From NCBI RefSeq assembly GCF_000143535.2, contig NC_037312.1:2976001-3040000 (forward strand): a DNA stretch of 64,000 bases, written 5' to 3'. The position numbers and the translations under genes were made by a program. Source of the stretch: Botrytis cinerea B05.10 (lineage: Eukaryota; Ascomycota; Leotiomycetes; Helotiales; Sclerotiniaceae). The notes beneath the pieces were generated by a model. It saw only the letters and a list, made by a program, of their open reading frames with translations. It did not search any database and was not told the DNA's origin. This document shows positions 9,909-21,336 of the stretch, piece by piece (position 1 is the stretch's first letter; each line of letters opens with the position of its first letter).

Positions 9909-12117
9909 CTATCTTGGAGCAGTTCTATTATTCTGCCATTGACTCCATTGACTATGTAGCATTCGTTGCCTGGTAAGTCTAGCAGGTACTGATCCAGTGC
10001 GCCGAGTTGCAGTACATCTCGAAAAATATGATCTAATACGCGAAGCCGGAGTACTTGGAGGGCATGGGCTTTGCTGCTGGGGTAGAGGTGAAGTGTACTG
10101 ACGGACAGGGTGGCCGCCATTACTGTCATAATAATTGGAATATCCTTGTTCAACAGGATTCTGCACGTAATGGCGTCGCCCATCAGGGTCATAGTACACA
10201 CCATCGTGACCAATATATCCAGTAGCTGGTTCCTCCCCCGTTTCTTCGTCAGTTGAATCTTCCGGTGTGGGCTCAAAAACAAGTGAAGGTGTTGGAGTAT
10301 AGCGGATGATCTGCATTTTAGTTAGCAAGAACTCTTCACAATAGTCGAGTAATGATGAGCTTACCCGGGATATCGAACGAAGACGCTTTCTGCTGTGTTC
10401 TTCCTCACCTTCATCGTCTTCTTCGTAGGTGCCAAAGGTGCGCTTTCGGCCATAATCATCATCGGGCTCTTCATTTTCGTCGAAATCCTGGATTATGTGC
10501 TTTTTAGGACGGCGATTTGGTGAGACTTCTTCCAGCATATCACTAACTGTCTCGGCCCACTTCTTCATCGCAGCTTCGTATCTCCCCATTTTCATCATTC
10601 GATCTACTGTATCTTCCTGCTTTTTCTTAAAGTCGACATCTAACTTCTTTCTAGCCCAAGCTTTCTTGATTGGGTCGCTAGAATGTAAGGCGTACATTCG
10701 GCCTGGATCATCATCGTATTCAAGGAAATTGACGTAGCTGTTTTGGCGCGCTTGTGGATCTGGAACAATTGGGACTGCATCATTGAGAGGAGGGGTAGGT
10801 AAAGGATTGGCTAGTTGCTGAACTTCTTGTGTGTTGTCATCAACACGTTCCTGTCCTTGAGAACTGTTGGCTCCAGCAGCGATTGGCTCTTGTTCGCTAT
10901 TAGGTGTCTTGAAGTTTGAAACAGTCTCATCGCTTTTCTCAGAATCAGTCGCGAGATTTGCAGGTTCCCGGTATTGAAAAGTCCACGATTTCTGTGTCTC
11001 AGGAGCTTTAATTTCCTCGAGAGCTTCTGTTTGACTACCTACGACTGTGAATGCGTCATCTTCTCCAGAATCTGCCTCGAGCTGAGGATTTCCTTGATTC
11101 TGAAAAGTGTACTGTTGCTGTACCTGAGCAATGTTTTCTCCCGCATTCAATGACTCTTGATTAGTTGGAACTCCAACGTTATCGAACTGTCCAAAATGTG
11201 AATCGGTGTGGGCAGCATTCTGGAAGCCGTGGTTCATTTGTTGCTGAGTCATCCCCATATATGCATCAGCTAACGCTTGGCCTTCTGCCATACTAGCTGT
11301 TTGTTGATAGACGTATGGAGTAGCTACGGTTACTTGCTGGGCCACGGTAAGTGCATACTCAAGTCCTCTGATTCGGTTGGCCTGCTCGCTGACGAGATCT
11401 TTTGTCTTGTCGTGGATGTACTCGAGCTGCTTTTGTTTGAGTAATGTCCAGCGAACATTTTCTTCGACGACCAGCTTATGAGGAACTGCAGCTAGCGATG
11501 TTTGTTTTGCATGCCATTTATCCATGATGGCAACCACTTGCTGCTTGATTTCTGTAAACTCAACAAGATACTCTCTGTCCATGAGTTCCTGAAGTCTCGT
11601 GATTTCATTCAGGCGTCTGACATACGGTGTTCTCTCTTTCTTGAGAGATTCAAGTGTACGTAGTCTTGAAGGATCATATGGACGATTGATGACTTTTTCA
11701 TAGAGAGCCATGATGCGCTTGAACTTGCCGTCTTCCTTCTTCATTGAACTTTCATACTTTTCTTGCAAATTGATGAGAGATTCCTCAAGCAATAGGAGCT
11801 TTTCAAACTCAGGATCATCTACATCGAAGGGGGCAGGATCCTGGTAATTGAAATCCTGGATTTCATCTTGTAGAAAAAGTGCTGGAAGATCTGGATAGTG
11901 GCCTTTGTCTGGATTAGCAAGATAGGAATGAGTTTCCTATAAAAGAGTTAGCAAAAATGGTGCCTTATTGAAAGGTCATAGGAAGACCTACGATACATCT
12001 GATCTCTTCATCATCCTGATTCTCTAAGGCGTCTTCGAATAATTCCTCGGGGGCATCAAAGAATATATCTTCACAAGTCTGCGTGGCAGCGTCTCTTGGT
12101 TGAGAAGAAATAGACAT
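9909..12117 (-). CDS. Coiled-coil protein, paralogue A of a tandem pair (unknown)
   Basis: Three exons (12117-11992, 11936-10365, 10310-9909) give 699 residues. The first intron has donor GTAGGT, a GCTAAC branch site and acceptor ATAG. The second is 54 nt with GTAAGC, a GCTAAC and TGCAG; its length is a multiple of three and it has no stop, so retention would add 18 residues. I do not recognise a named family. Residues about 1-70 are acidic (FDAPEELFEDALENQDD). A predicted coiled coil covers about 85-230. A long Q/N/E-rich disordered part follows, with basic patches (RKRTF, SRKRLRS) that could be nuclear signals, and near the C-terminus GHDGVYYDPDGRRHYV is an aromatic, OCRE-like stretch. The neighbouring gene at 13096-14397 is a diverged copy sharing the first intron position. 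The C-terminal 50 residues are poorly protein-like, so the 3' end is uncertain. Confidence 0.75.
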
Positions 12118-13095
12118 TGCGATGATCGGTGTGTTTAATCGTGGACGGTGTAGTAAGTTTGATAAGTATCTTGTTAGATATTGTGAAGAAATGTTGTGTT
12201 GAGGTATTAGAATCGTAAGTTAGGTTTTCTCTGTTATCAAGTAGATTTGATGTCAAGAGATTTATTGTAAAGAATCAGAATCAAACTGGTGCGAAGGAAC
12301 CCTTTTAAGCAAGATGGAAGATCATGTTTAGGTACGGTTTTATATAGTACAGCGACTCTGGCTGTTTGTGAGTGATTAGCGACAACGAAACTGCCGTGTT
12401 ATTCAACACGGTCAATGTGAGAATCACTCTATTTGCTTGTCGAGCACATAGCGAGGTTCCGTACTGGTTGAGATTTATCATGGTGGCGGGTAGTCATATT
12501 ATTCACCGTTCCCTCTTCTACATCAGTCAAACTTTCAAGACATGATTGTAGATGATGTTGATTATTGGAAGAGGTGTATGGTAGACTGGAAAAACTCAGC
12601 AACATGGAACGAATGATAGAAAAATGATATGGCGTGAGAGATCTGAGATATATATTAAAAGAAAGGCCGCGAGGGGCTGGACTTGTGAAAACCCTTGGAC
12701 TGCCAAGTTGGTACTATTCGCGTCCGAATTATGAAAACGATAGAGGTTGATGAAGTAATTTATTATGGCCATATATATGTAAAAGGGCCTCATATACCTA
12801 CATGGTATAGGTTGAAAACTATGTGCTGCTATGTGATAAGATATGTACCCTTGGAAAGAAAAGAAATTGATATGAACGCCATCTTCCAGAAATCATTCTT
12901 GTTTGCTTGAAGTACAGTGGCAGGCTGAAGTACATTGCAAGTAACAATGGTAGACAGGAAGAGAAGAGAGTATTGAAAAAGTTCGTCGTGGTATCAACGG
13001 GACAAAAAATAATTTATCATATGCTATTCTCGATTATTACATCTATCTGCCATTGGGTCAATACATCAACGATATCTATCATTAATCACAAAATT
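12118..13095. other. Intergenic stretch between the two paralogues
   Basis: This nearly 1-kb stretch separates the two coiled-coil genes, which lie head to tail on the minus strand. It contains the promoter of paralogue A. No supportable gene. Confidence 0.45.
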
Positions 13096-14397
13096 CTAAT
13101 TGCGGCGCGCACGCTTTGCTGTTCTCTCTTCCCTCTCGCAATCCTCGTACTCCTCAAGTCTACGCTTATAAACCGAAGGCTCCCATGTTCCACCCATTCT
13201 GTTAAAGACCTCTCCTTGCATTCCGTGCATCTCCAGCTCATCACTCCAGGTTCTCTGATCACTCAATCTCTTTTTGAGCAGACTAATATCATGATTCAAA
13301 TAATGTTCCCGAGTTTTGGCCTCGGAAAGTTCTCTCCTTACCAATTCCGACTCTCTTATTTCCACATCCAGGGTTCTCATCAAAGTGCTGCAGCTCTTTC
13401 GCGCAACGTTTCGTCGACGTCTTTCGAGGATAATCGCATCGCGGTGAGTCTTGAGATGGTGTTTGAGATTTCGAACTTGAAGTTTTGCGTTGTCTCGTTG
13501 TTCGATCGCACGATTCATGCGCTGATTATGCTCTCCCAGTGTACCGTCTCTCACTCTTCGAAGATAGTTATAACCTTCTTCATAATGATTTATTTCACTC
13601 TCAAGTAACGCAAGAGTCTCCTGGAGATCATTCAATTCGCGTTCTAGTCGCGCCTTTTCTGCCAATGCATTCTGGAGACGACATTGTGTATCTGAGTTGT
13701 TTTCCCGCATCTGTTGTTCGGACAATTCTGCTTTCCGTTCTCTACCTTCCTTCTTCCACTTTTGCGAAATTTCCTCCGCGTTCTTCGCAAGCTTTGATAC
13801 CGTGTCGATATATTCATTTTCAAGACAAGCCTTTGTCCGAGAACATTCATCAATTCTCTCCACAACCAGATCTCTCTTTCTCTTGTAATCAGAGCCAGTA
13901 TAGATATTGTCCGGCTCGTACAAGGTTTCTCTGATAACCTGGAGTTTTTTAAGCGCCATGCGAATCATGTGGTCTTCCGCCTGGATATCGCGCTCATGAT
14001 GCTGATGCAAGTTGGATAGTTTTGCGCATATAACCTCTAGTTGAATATATTCGGGAGCGTCGTTGCAGAGATTTTCATCAGTGATGAAAGCGACGATTTC
14101 GTTATGGAGAGTGGCTGTAGGTAGTACAGGCCAATAACCCCATTCTGGATCGCTAACAAATCTGTTGGTCTTTGCCTCTGTTAGAAAGGATGTCTTTCAT
14201 AGAGGTAAGATCAAATGAATTAGGTTACTCACAGCCCAGCCGATAAGAACATTTTGGTCCTCGAGAGCATCAAAATATTCTTCGATTTCTTGCTGTGGTA
14301 AGTCGGCTGGCGCATCATACCATGTATCTTCGTCACCGAAGATGTGATCGGGGTGGTAAGGAGATTGTAACATGTCGGAAAAGGTTGAGGAAACCAT
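13096..14397 (-). CDS. Coiled-coil protein, paralogue B of a tandem pair (unknown)
   Basis: Two exons, 14397-14233 and 14175-13096, are joined over a 57-nt intron (donor GTGAGT; the frame requires the second AG of CAGAG as acceptor), giving 414 residues. It aligns by eye with paralogue A: EEYFDALEDQNV against LFEDALENQDDE, then SDPEWGYWPVLP against ANPDKGHYPDLP, then LHNEIVAF against LQDEIQDF, and later LENEYIDTVSKL with a common QKW/DKW. The intron falls at the same place in both, phase 0. After residue about 110 nearly the whole protein is a charged heptad-like coiled coil rich in E, R, L and K. The C-terminus ERTAKRARRN resembles a nuclear localisation signal. It lacks the Q/N-rich middle of paralogue A. 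Function unknown; a structural or chromatin-associated role is only a guess. Confidence 0.75.
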
Positions 14398-15699
14398 CGT
14401 GAAGATTACCAAACTGTTCTGGATTGTGTGAAATTTATCGCAGAGATAGTCGTGGGTAGTCGAATTAAAAAGGTTGTAGTCGTGCACAAGAACAATTTGA
14501 CCAGCAGTACTGTTCGAAAGTCTAAAATTTAATTTAGCGTGGCTGAGTCTATAGTAATTCGCTTAGCCAATTAAAAATCGATAGTGTTTCCATTATGGGC
14601 TAGCGTGATGTGGCTCGCGTATTTCAGGAGGACTGTTGGGAGTGAAGGGCAGGCTGCATGAACTGATAGGTGGAGATAAAAACAAAACGAAACTTATCTT
14701 GGGAAATTCAAGATTGATTCACTTGTTTTGAAAGCATACTGATACGAAGATGATCTAAGAATGTCATTTTTCAGATCAGCGTTGTGGCATCATTTTTGTA
14801 AATTTTGTAAATGGTGAGATGGTAATAAGATTTATTATTGTCGCTTTTATGTTGCGTGGATATGTCCCTAAATGATTTACACGTGAGAAAAGGATGTAAT
14901 TGAAGATGTGTCAATGCAAGCGCTCATATACCATAAGATTGTTTGCTTGCTAACTTGAATCTAATGAGCTACAGCAAATCTGTAGTCTAATCCTAAATCA
15001 TTTGCCATAGCAGTAAAACTATTGTAGATGGAATGTTCTTCTATGAAGACTGATTCCATAAGCTCTTTTCTTAAGATGTTTGACCTTGTGATATTATATC
15101 TCACCAAAGAATCACTGTTACACTTCGCAAATGATCATCAAAATGGGGTGTAAATTCACAGTCAGAGAACTTCAGAAGACCACTGCATTGCTTGATTGGA
15201 TATTGGTATCATCTACTTCACGTTTCATCAGAATCTTATTTTATCTACAATTCAACATTATTTATCTGCATGACATGAGTTTCAGAATGGTCTTAAATCA
15301 TGCAAGTGAAGAAAAGAAATGTTCATTACGGAGAAAGAGATACAAAAAAAAAAAAAAAACCATTATTATCTATGCCACTGCATGAACCGCCATTTCTAAG
15401 TGCTTCCGTTACCCAAGCTGACTTGTAAAAAAATCCATGAGTTGCCAAATATCGATCTCTCAATTATGATTGCTCCAAAGAGAGAAGGTGAGAGATGAGC
15501 CAATTACACCGCAGCTAATCGAAAAGACCACAAAAATCTCGTTCCTCCACTCCTTGAACACCAGTATGGTCTGTCGTATTCTATGAAGAAGCAGGATAAA
15601 GTCCACTAGTGATCTAATCAGTAAATGTATAGTCCAAACACTAAAAGCAAAGGACTCACACCAAGCGCACGCATGCATCCAGAATCAGAATCCCAACTC
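14398..15699. other. Intergenic stretch, 1.3 kb
   Basis: AT-rich, with an A-run at about 15343-15358. No supportable gene; the short open frame at 15131-15385 ends in that A-run and is unlikely to be coding. Confidence 0.45.
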
Positions 15700-16692
15700 T
15701 CATTGCTCTGCCTCCAAACTTCTTTGCACGTCTCTCCAGTATGGATTGCACGCTTTGTATTCGCGCATGCCAGAACATCTTCCGCAAGGAGTCTTACGAT
15801 CGCAGTTCTTCTTCATCTGCACGCACGAGGCACAGCGAGGGGGTAGCTTGGGTCCAGAATGGGATCTGGTGGAGGATAAAGACGCTGTCTTGGCACGTTT
15901 GGAAGAAGATACTGATGGATTGAAAAGTGATGGCGCTACAGACACGGGAAGATTGCTAGTTGTGTCAACCTTTTGCTCTTGTGCAGTATTGTGTGGTGAT
16001 GGATACTCGAATCGCTGATCGGCGTTTGGTGGTGGTAATGAGGCACGTTTGTTGTTCTTGATAGGACGTGGTACCCATTTCTTTGACAGAATCTTGCGTC
16101 TAGGGAGTGTAGATTCTTGCTGGTCTTGTACCTTAAATCCTTCCTCTGGCAGAGAAGAGGGCATTTGGTACCCCATCTCTACAAAGTACTTCGTCATACT
16201 CGTGTCTTTTGAGAGGTCATTTACTGATTGGCGCCAGTGTTCTTCATCTTCTGCTTCTTGTTCTGCGGTAAGCTGACACGACACAGCACCACGATCTTCA
16301 TTATAGTCGCTATCTTTATCATCATCGACAATCATAGCCATCTCCCCATCCGTTTCGGCACTCATACCATTGTCGATATCAGCATTCTTGACCTTTCTTC
16401 CCCGTCTCTTAGGTGCTATTGGTACAGCCATATGTAGTTTCCTAACCCTTTCGTTGAAACTGGTGAACGAATCACGTATGAATTGAATGTGCTCCTCAGC
16501 CACGGCTGCTGGATATTTCTGGGTGACTAGCTGCTCGAGAAATTCACCTCTTCGATATTCCGTCTTGGCTTGATTGGCTGCTGAGGATGAGTTGAGAGAT
16601 TGAAATCCCGAAACCACTTCTGGTAGTCTGCGTATGGCGTTGCTAGGTCGGCCTGTTGGCTGACCAGGGGTACGGCTCGAGGATTGCTTCAT
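15700..16692 (-). CDS. Protein with a C-terminal Zn(II)2Cys6-type cluster
   Basis: This is a 330-residue protein from a single exon; the ATG is the first one after in-frame stops. Residues 287-315 spell a fungal binuclear zinc cluster: Cys287-x2-Cys290-x6-Cys297-x5-Cys303-x2-Cys306-x8-Cys315, with the basic residues (QMKKN) and the Pro before Cys303 that are typical. Such clusters bind DNA, usually CGG triplets, in fungal transcription factors. Here the cluster lies at the very C-terminus rather than the N-terminus, and no fungal-specific transcription-factor middle domain follows, so it is an atypical member. The rest is low-complexity: a basic KRRGRKVK patch around residue 92 like an AT-hook, an acidic stretch near 115-140, and Ser-rich parts. 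It may regulate transcription in the nucleus; targets cannot be inferred. It sits among other probable nuclear proteins. Confidence 0.75.
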   Translation of the reverse strand: MKQSSSRTPGQPTGRPSNAIRRLPEVVSGFQSLNSSSAANQAKTEYRRGEFLEQLVTQKYPAAVAEEHIQFIRDSFTSFNERVRKLHMAVPIAPKRRGRKVKNADIDNGMSAETDGEMAMIVDDDKDSDYNEDRGAVSCQLTAEQEAEDEEHWRQSVNDLSKDTSMTKYFVEMGYQMPSSLPEEGFKVQDQQESTLPRRKILSKKWVPRPIKNNKRASLPPPNADQRFEYPSPHNTAQEQKVDTTSNLPVSVAPSLFNPSVSSSKRAKTASLSSTRSHSGPKLPPRCASCVQMKKNCDRKTPCGRCSGMREYKACNPYWRDVQRSLEAEQ

Positions 16693-17531
16693 TTTAAGGA
16701 AAGAGGGGTAATATGCGCTTATTCGATCTTCAATAAATAAAATTTAGTTTTTGGCACCAAAATAGGTCTGACCGTAGCCTTGTAGAATGGGGAAGTTGCG
16801 AAATCGTGTTGTTTTGGTTGTTCTTGTGAATGTTTTTGGAAAGTTATTTAAGTTAGTTCGAGGTGTTGCACATATTCACTTTCAAATCAATTTCTTTGGG
16901 AACAATGAAAATCATCCACCACAGCTAAAGACCTAAGATGAACACAATAATCTCAAACAGAAATTACTTGCTGGTATCTTCTGATGAAGTCATATATGAC
17001 CTGTAAATAAAGCAGTTTATCTCCTTGGGTAGTGTCCATAACACGATCAGGCGTTGGGTAGATTTGGTGGTAGCCTTGTTGATATCGTCTCATATCTACT
17101 GATGAATTGACTTCAATATTAGTAGATTTTTTTGGAACATCAGACTCTAGGATCCTATCATGTCGCGTGATAAGTTTCAATATCCGAATGCTCGCTTCTG
17201 CGCCATCTAGGCAAGCGTCTATGATTGACTTCAGGAAGATGAATTCTCACGCCGGGCTCAAAATTACCAATTAATTTTTATGTATCTATCCAAATTCGAA
17301 ATTCTGTTTACCGAATCAAAATTAAATTTTCATTCCTAAAATTTCGTGATCGAAAGTTCATAGCATCAAAGCACTAAACCAGTGTCGCTAACCCTTTGAC
17401 TAAAATGATTGTGAATGCAAAATGCACCGAAACTCTTCTTGAAAGAAATTTCAAACCATCGTTCGAAACATTCGGTCAAAAAGAATGACCCCTAAACCTT
17501 GATCGTAGATAACAGCATCAACCATCAGTTT
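16693..17531. other. Intergenic stretch
   Basis: This 839-bp AT-rich stretch separates two minus-strand genes. The 75-codon frame at 16953-17180 has no protein signal. No gene called. Confidence 0.45.
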
Positions 17532-18395
17532 CTAGAAAACCGTAGCGACATATCTCTTTTTCATGGAATCAGCATGCTCCAAATCATCAACATCATCCAA
17601 TGTTCTCTTTAAATTTGCCAATTTTCCCTTCAACTTTGTGTTTTCATCAAACAACGTCTTTTTTTCATTCTCAGAGCTCTCGGATTGACGCTCCATATTC
17701 GTTAGAGCCTCGTCCCTCTCTGTTTTGCATACCTTCAGTTCCTTCTTCAGTGCCAAAACACTCTCCCAGTGTGTATTATCTTTCTTCTTGAGAGAAATCA
17801 AGACATTGAGAGCTTTATTCGTGGAGTTGCGTGAAGTCTCTAAGCTGTTTCTGATCTCTTCCAGCTTCCTATCATTATCTCTGATTCGTCCCACCTCCTG
17901 CCTCAGTTCCGAAAGCTCAGCCTCATTCTTGTCGACGTCACAGATCAATTCATTGTTTGCAGCCTCTAGTCTCTTATTCTCCGCTAACAGTTTCGCAGTA
18001 CTGAGTTGTGGATCTTCACATTGAGACTCAACCCCTTTCAGGTCATCATTCTCGTTTGCCGACAGTTGCTGCTGGCCACTCGAACCTTCTGCTCCCTTTT
18101 TTGTGTCGACAGAGTCACTCAATGATTGAAGTGTCTTCTTTATAATCTCAGAACATGCCATAACTTTTGCTACTTCATCACAGTCCCCAACTCGTAGAAT
18201 TCTGCGAAGCTGAGACAGCACCTCTCCGAGGTTAGGGGATTTGGGAGGTGCATTTCCTTGTTTGTTATTTCTGGCATTTTGACCCCCAATGACATCTCCT
18301 CGAGCTACTTTGATTTCCATATTCGCAATCTTTTCAATCGTCTCGCGCTTGCTTTTGTTGTACCGTAGTTTAATGATGAGCTTATCCGTCGACAT
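17532..18395 (-). CDS. Coiled-coil protein with N-terminal KLIIKLRY motif (unknown)
   Basis: This is 287 residues from a single exon. I start at the ATG complement 18393-18395, which gives MSTDKLIIKLRYNKSKRETI. The open frame continues upstream to 18566, but that part reads like untranslated sequence. Residues 1-35 form a short hydrophobic-basic motif followed by a Gly/Asn-rich linker. Residues 55-105 look helical, and from about 140 to 265 there is a long coiled coil (for example KLLAENKRLEAANNEL). No enzyme motif or zinc ligand is seen. The N-terminal motif has a weak echo in the next gene upstream (KPKKLILAFPI). Probably a nuclear or cytosolic scaffold; function unknown. Confidence 0.65.
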   Translation of the reverse strand: MSTDKLIIKLRYNKSKRETIEKIANMEIKVARGDVIGGQNARNNKQGNAPPKSPNLGEVLSQLRRILRVGDCDEVAKVMACSEIIKKTLQSLSDSVDTKKGAEGSSGQQQLSANENDDLKGVESQCEDPQLSTAKLLAENKRLEAANNELICDVDKNEAELSELRQEVGRIRDNDRKLEEIRNSLETSRNSTNKALNVLISLKKKDNTHWESVLALKKELKVCKTERDEALTNMERQSESSENEKKTLFDENTKLKGKLANLKRTLDDVDDLEHADSMKKRYVATVF

Positions 18396-19137
18396 GAGGC
18401 GGAGTTCGAAATGTTTAATCGACGTAGAAATCGGCGGACGATGGTGAAGAGCTATTGCCAAAAAGTCAGTATTTATTTTGATGAAGTGAAATATTTGCTT
18501 CACCAACCTGATAGCGATATGGAAAAATTGGGATTGAGTGCGGAGGAGAGCGATTGTCGGAACCAATTTTCATATATTCGTCGACTCAAATTTGACTGAG
18601 TATGATATATGGGAGCAAGAATTTGTGTTGTGAATTGATAGTGAGTCCTCTCTCCGAAGATTCTAAAGAGTATGTAGTTCCTCAAATGGAATGGAGGTTT
18701 TATCTTGAGGATTTTCTGGTCGCAAAGTGAATTGCTGTCGTCAAACGCGGGGTCAAGGACGGTATACATCACACAGATGCCTACGATTGCGCTCTCGCTA
18801 ACGACAAAACGATTTGGTTATATTCGCATCAGCTACCCGTTTCGACATTCAAACCCATGTTTTTATGAGCTTTTCCCGTTAATATTATGTAATATTCTGT
18901 AAAGAAATACCTTTCCCAGCTGTGACCATGAATCGCAAAAAGATATAGACGCACTTCTTAGCAAGTAACGATAATGATTGCTCAACTCCATGAATGCCTT
19001 GCCTCCAACCCAAAGTGATAACCCAGCAGCGCCATTAATGAACCCCAGTGACGAGTTAGTATTGGAAAGATCTTTTGAATTCAATAACACTCACTTCAAA
19101 TGAAAAAGAACACAAAGTTCTTCCCCTCAGACTAAAT
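18396..19137. other. Intergenic stretch
   Basis: This 742-bp stretch lies between two minus-strand genes. No supportable gene or RNA. Confidence 0.45.
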
Positions 19138-20422
19138 CTAATATCCCACAACTTCGAAATCCTATTCATGACACCAAAAAGGTCAGTTTAATGTAGTCCA
19201 AACCCATTTGTAGAATTGTGCCCGACATCTACTTACCCTGGCTTCCTTGAATGCCCACAAGATGATTACGTCACACCTTTTTGGCCAACCATTCTCCTCA
19301 AAGAAGTTCTTATCAAGCTGGAGCTGCTTCCTAACTCTGCGCTTGATCATGGAAGCTTTGGCTGTTTGCTTATGACTGAGGTACATTTGGTTTGTAGCGG
19401 TAATCAGAGCTTGTCGAATCTCTGCCATGCCAGGGGCTTGAGGTCTTGACATTGGTACAGGCACATCGCCGTCACTAATAGCCCGCTTGCAACTCTCCTG
19501 GCAAGTGGTATCATCAGAATTAAATGGAATTTTGCTGTCGGCCTGCTGAAGTTGAGCTTCCTCTTCAGCTTTTTCCCGAGATTCTGCTTCGTTGATCGCT
19601 GTTATCCGCGCTGCCTCCACAACTGCCGCTGCTTGCTTTCTTGATTCCTCTTCTTCACCTTTCTGATAGCGCAAAATAGCTTTTACGGTACGAAGTCAGA
19701 ATCAGTCAACATGCGATAGAGAACAAGAATGCTGATATACTCACAAAGTCGCATTTCTTCTTCCATATCTAACGACGGTCGCGCATTTAAGCTTAGATAC
19801 TCTTTGCTCACTCGAAGAATTAAGGTCAACTCCCCTGGTACGCTCGTTACAATCCGCGCTCTTTTCTTCTTGTCGAACAGCGAACAAGAATATGTTCGAA
19901 TCGGAAAGGCAAGTATGAGCTTTTTTGGCTTATTCTTAAGAATTCTTGAGCCTTCCATCTTAGCCATGTTCATTTTGTTATCTTGAATATCGGGAAGAAA
20001 GACAGATGGGTCAGGTAAGTTGACTGGAGTAAGAGGAGATAGTTCAGCCACCGCTCGGGAATGGTGGTACTTGTCGATGCTCAGTTCAAGAGCGGCAAAA
20101 CAAGCTCGAATCTTATTGAAATCAGAGCTCAATTGTTGCCAGTGATTAAAGAGATGACCAGATGGAGATTCTGCGCTAAAATAATCCAGCTTGACCTGAG
20201 AAAAATTAGTATCGCCGTCCCATCGCTAGAGTGGCCCCACAAACAAACCTGAAAACTTTGAAACTCAACGCAAGACTGTTTGAAAACCCAAATCATCCGC
20301 ATAAGTTCTGGAAACTCCACCGCTTTCTCTTCCATACCCTTTAAGATACGAAGTCGTTTCTGCCACTGCTGTACGAGCTCATTATATGAAGCCAAAAATG
20401 GAGTAAAGTTGTTCATGGCCAT
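19138..20422 (-). CDS. Unknown four-exon protein with basic and coiled-coil parts
   Basis: Exons 20422-20249, 20195-19745, 19679-19237 and 19161-19138 give 363 residues. Donors are GTTTGT, GTGAGT and GTAAGT; acceptors are CTCAG, AAAAG and ATAG; the frame is kept throughout. The last exon encodes only seven residues (DFEVVGY) before the stop. An in-frame ATG at 20476 would add 18 residues. I do not recognise it. Residues 1-90 are helical (for example ELVQQWQKRLRILKGMEEKA). A central region holds KNKPKKLILAFPIRTYS followed by KKKRARIV, with beta-like character. The third exon has an E/A/K coiled coil and then GWPKRCDVIILWAFKEAR. Nothing points to an enzyme. It belongs to the same run of unrecognised minus-strand genes. 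Confidence 0.65.
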
Positions 20423-21336
20423 TATTAAGGATAAGTTGTCCGTCGGCGAGAAACAGGAGGAGATTTGTAACCACATTCTGAAATCTCAGCTCAGGTTTCA
20501 ATTTCTACCAAGATTTACATGATCATGTATTCACTTCATCTTCCGAGATGATTCGATTCACCGCACTCCAGAAAATCCAGACAACAAGTGACGATTCCAC
20601 ACAATCCAAGGAATGAGTGACATAGAGCCTTGTCAAGATCTAGTTAGAACTTAGCTTCCACTTCGAAGCATGGGTGTATTATGGGAAAGTGTTTGAAGTG
20701 AATAGTCAATCTAAGACCAAACCGAATATAATGTTCTGGTAGTCTTCGCTATCTTCGTAATCCATTGCGCATGTGCGATCAAGTATCATCCCAAACATAT
20801 CTGCAGTACAATAACTCGTCAAAACTCTCTGGCAGTAAGCGAAGGACGCAATGTATAAAATGCATACATCACTGAGCCTCGAGTCATGGAATGATAGATG
20901 AGGACTTTTGCATCTAGAGCCTTGAAGATAGCGTATACCTAGGTTGTTTTCTTGGAACGGTAATGAACAAGTGCGGTGACAAATGAATGTTCATTGCACG
21001 CATGTATGATTTCTCAACTGATGGTGGCTTAACACCTCACGACCCATGAAGATTATGCACATGAACCTTTTGGGAAAGCAGGATACACGTGACCTACGCA
21101 AGCCTCCCAGAATTCTTGTGGGGCTTGGCATATCTTCTGCATCCATGCCGTCGCCCCATCACAGGGCATGCCTTCAAAGTAAGAATTATAAGATATCAGC
21201 CTGTTCCCACTATCATTGCTCGAAGTTTTGGCACTCATTTCTCTCTTCTCACGCAGAAGTTCGTTCACCGATCAAACTCGCTTGCTCGCCTCACTTTTTT
21301 GGTGGCTGCTTATTCTCACAACGCATCCCCAGTAAG
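20423..21336. other. Divergent intergenic region
   Basis: This 914-bp stretch lies between the start of the four-exon unknown (minus) and the start of the C2H2 gene (plus), so it should hold both promoters. I see no clear TATA box and no gene; open frames at 21046-21430 overlap each other and precede the C2H2 start. Confidence 0.45.

Noticed and set aside
9845..10282. 145-codon frame overlapping the 3' end of coiled-coil paralogue A
   Set aside because: An alternative 3' end in this frame would need a frame-shifting splice; the in-frame 54-nt intron has perfect signals, so I kept the main frame, though the real C-terminus stays uncertain.
12907..13608. 233-codon plus-strand frame opposite paralogue B
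   Set aside because: It is the complement of a coiled-coil coding exon with no domain; paralogy supports the minus strand.
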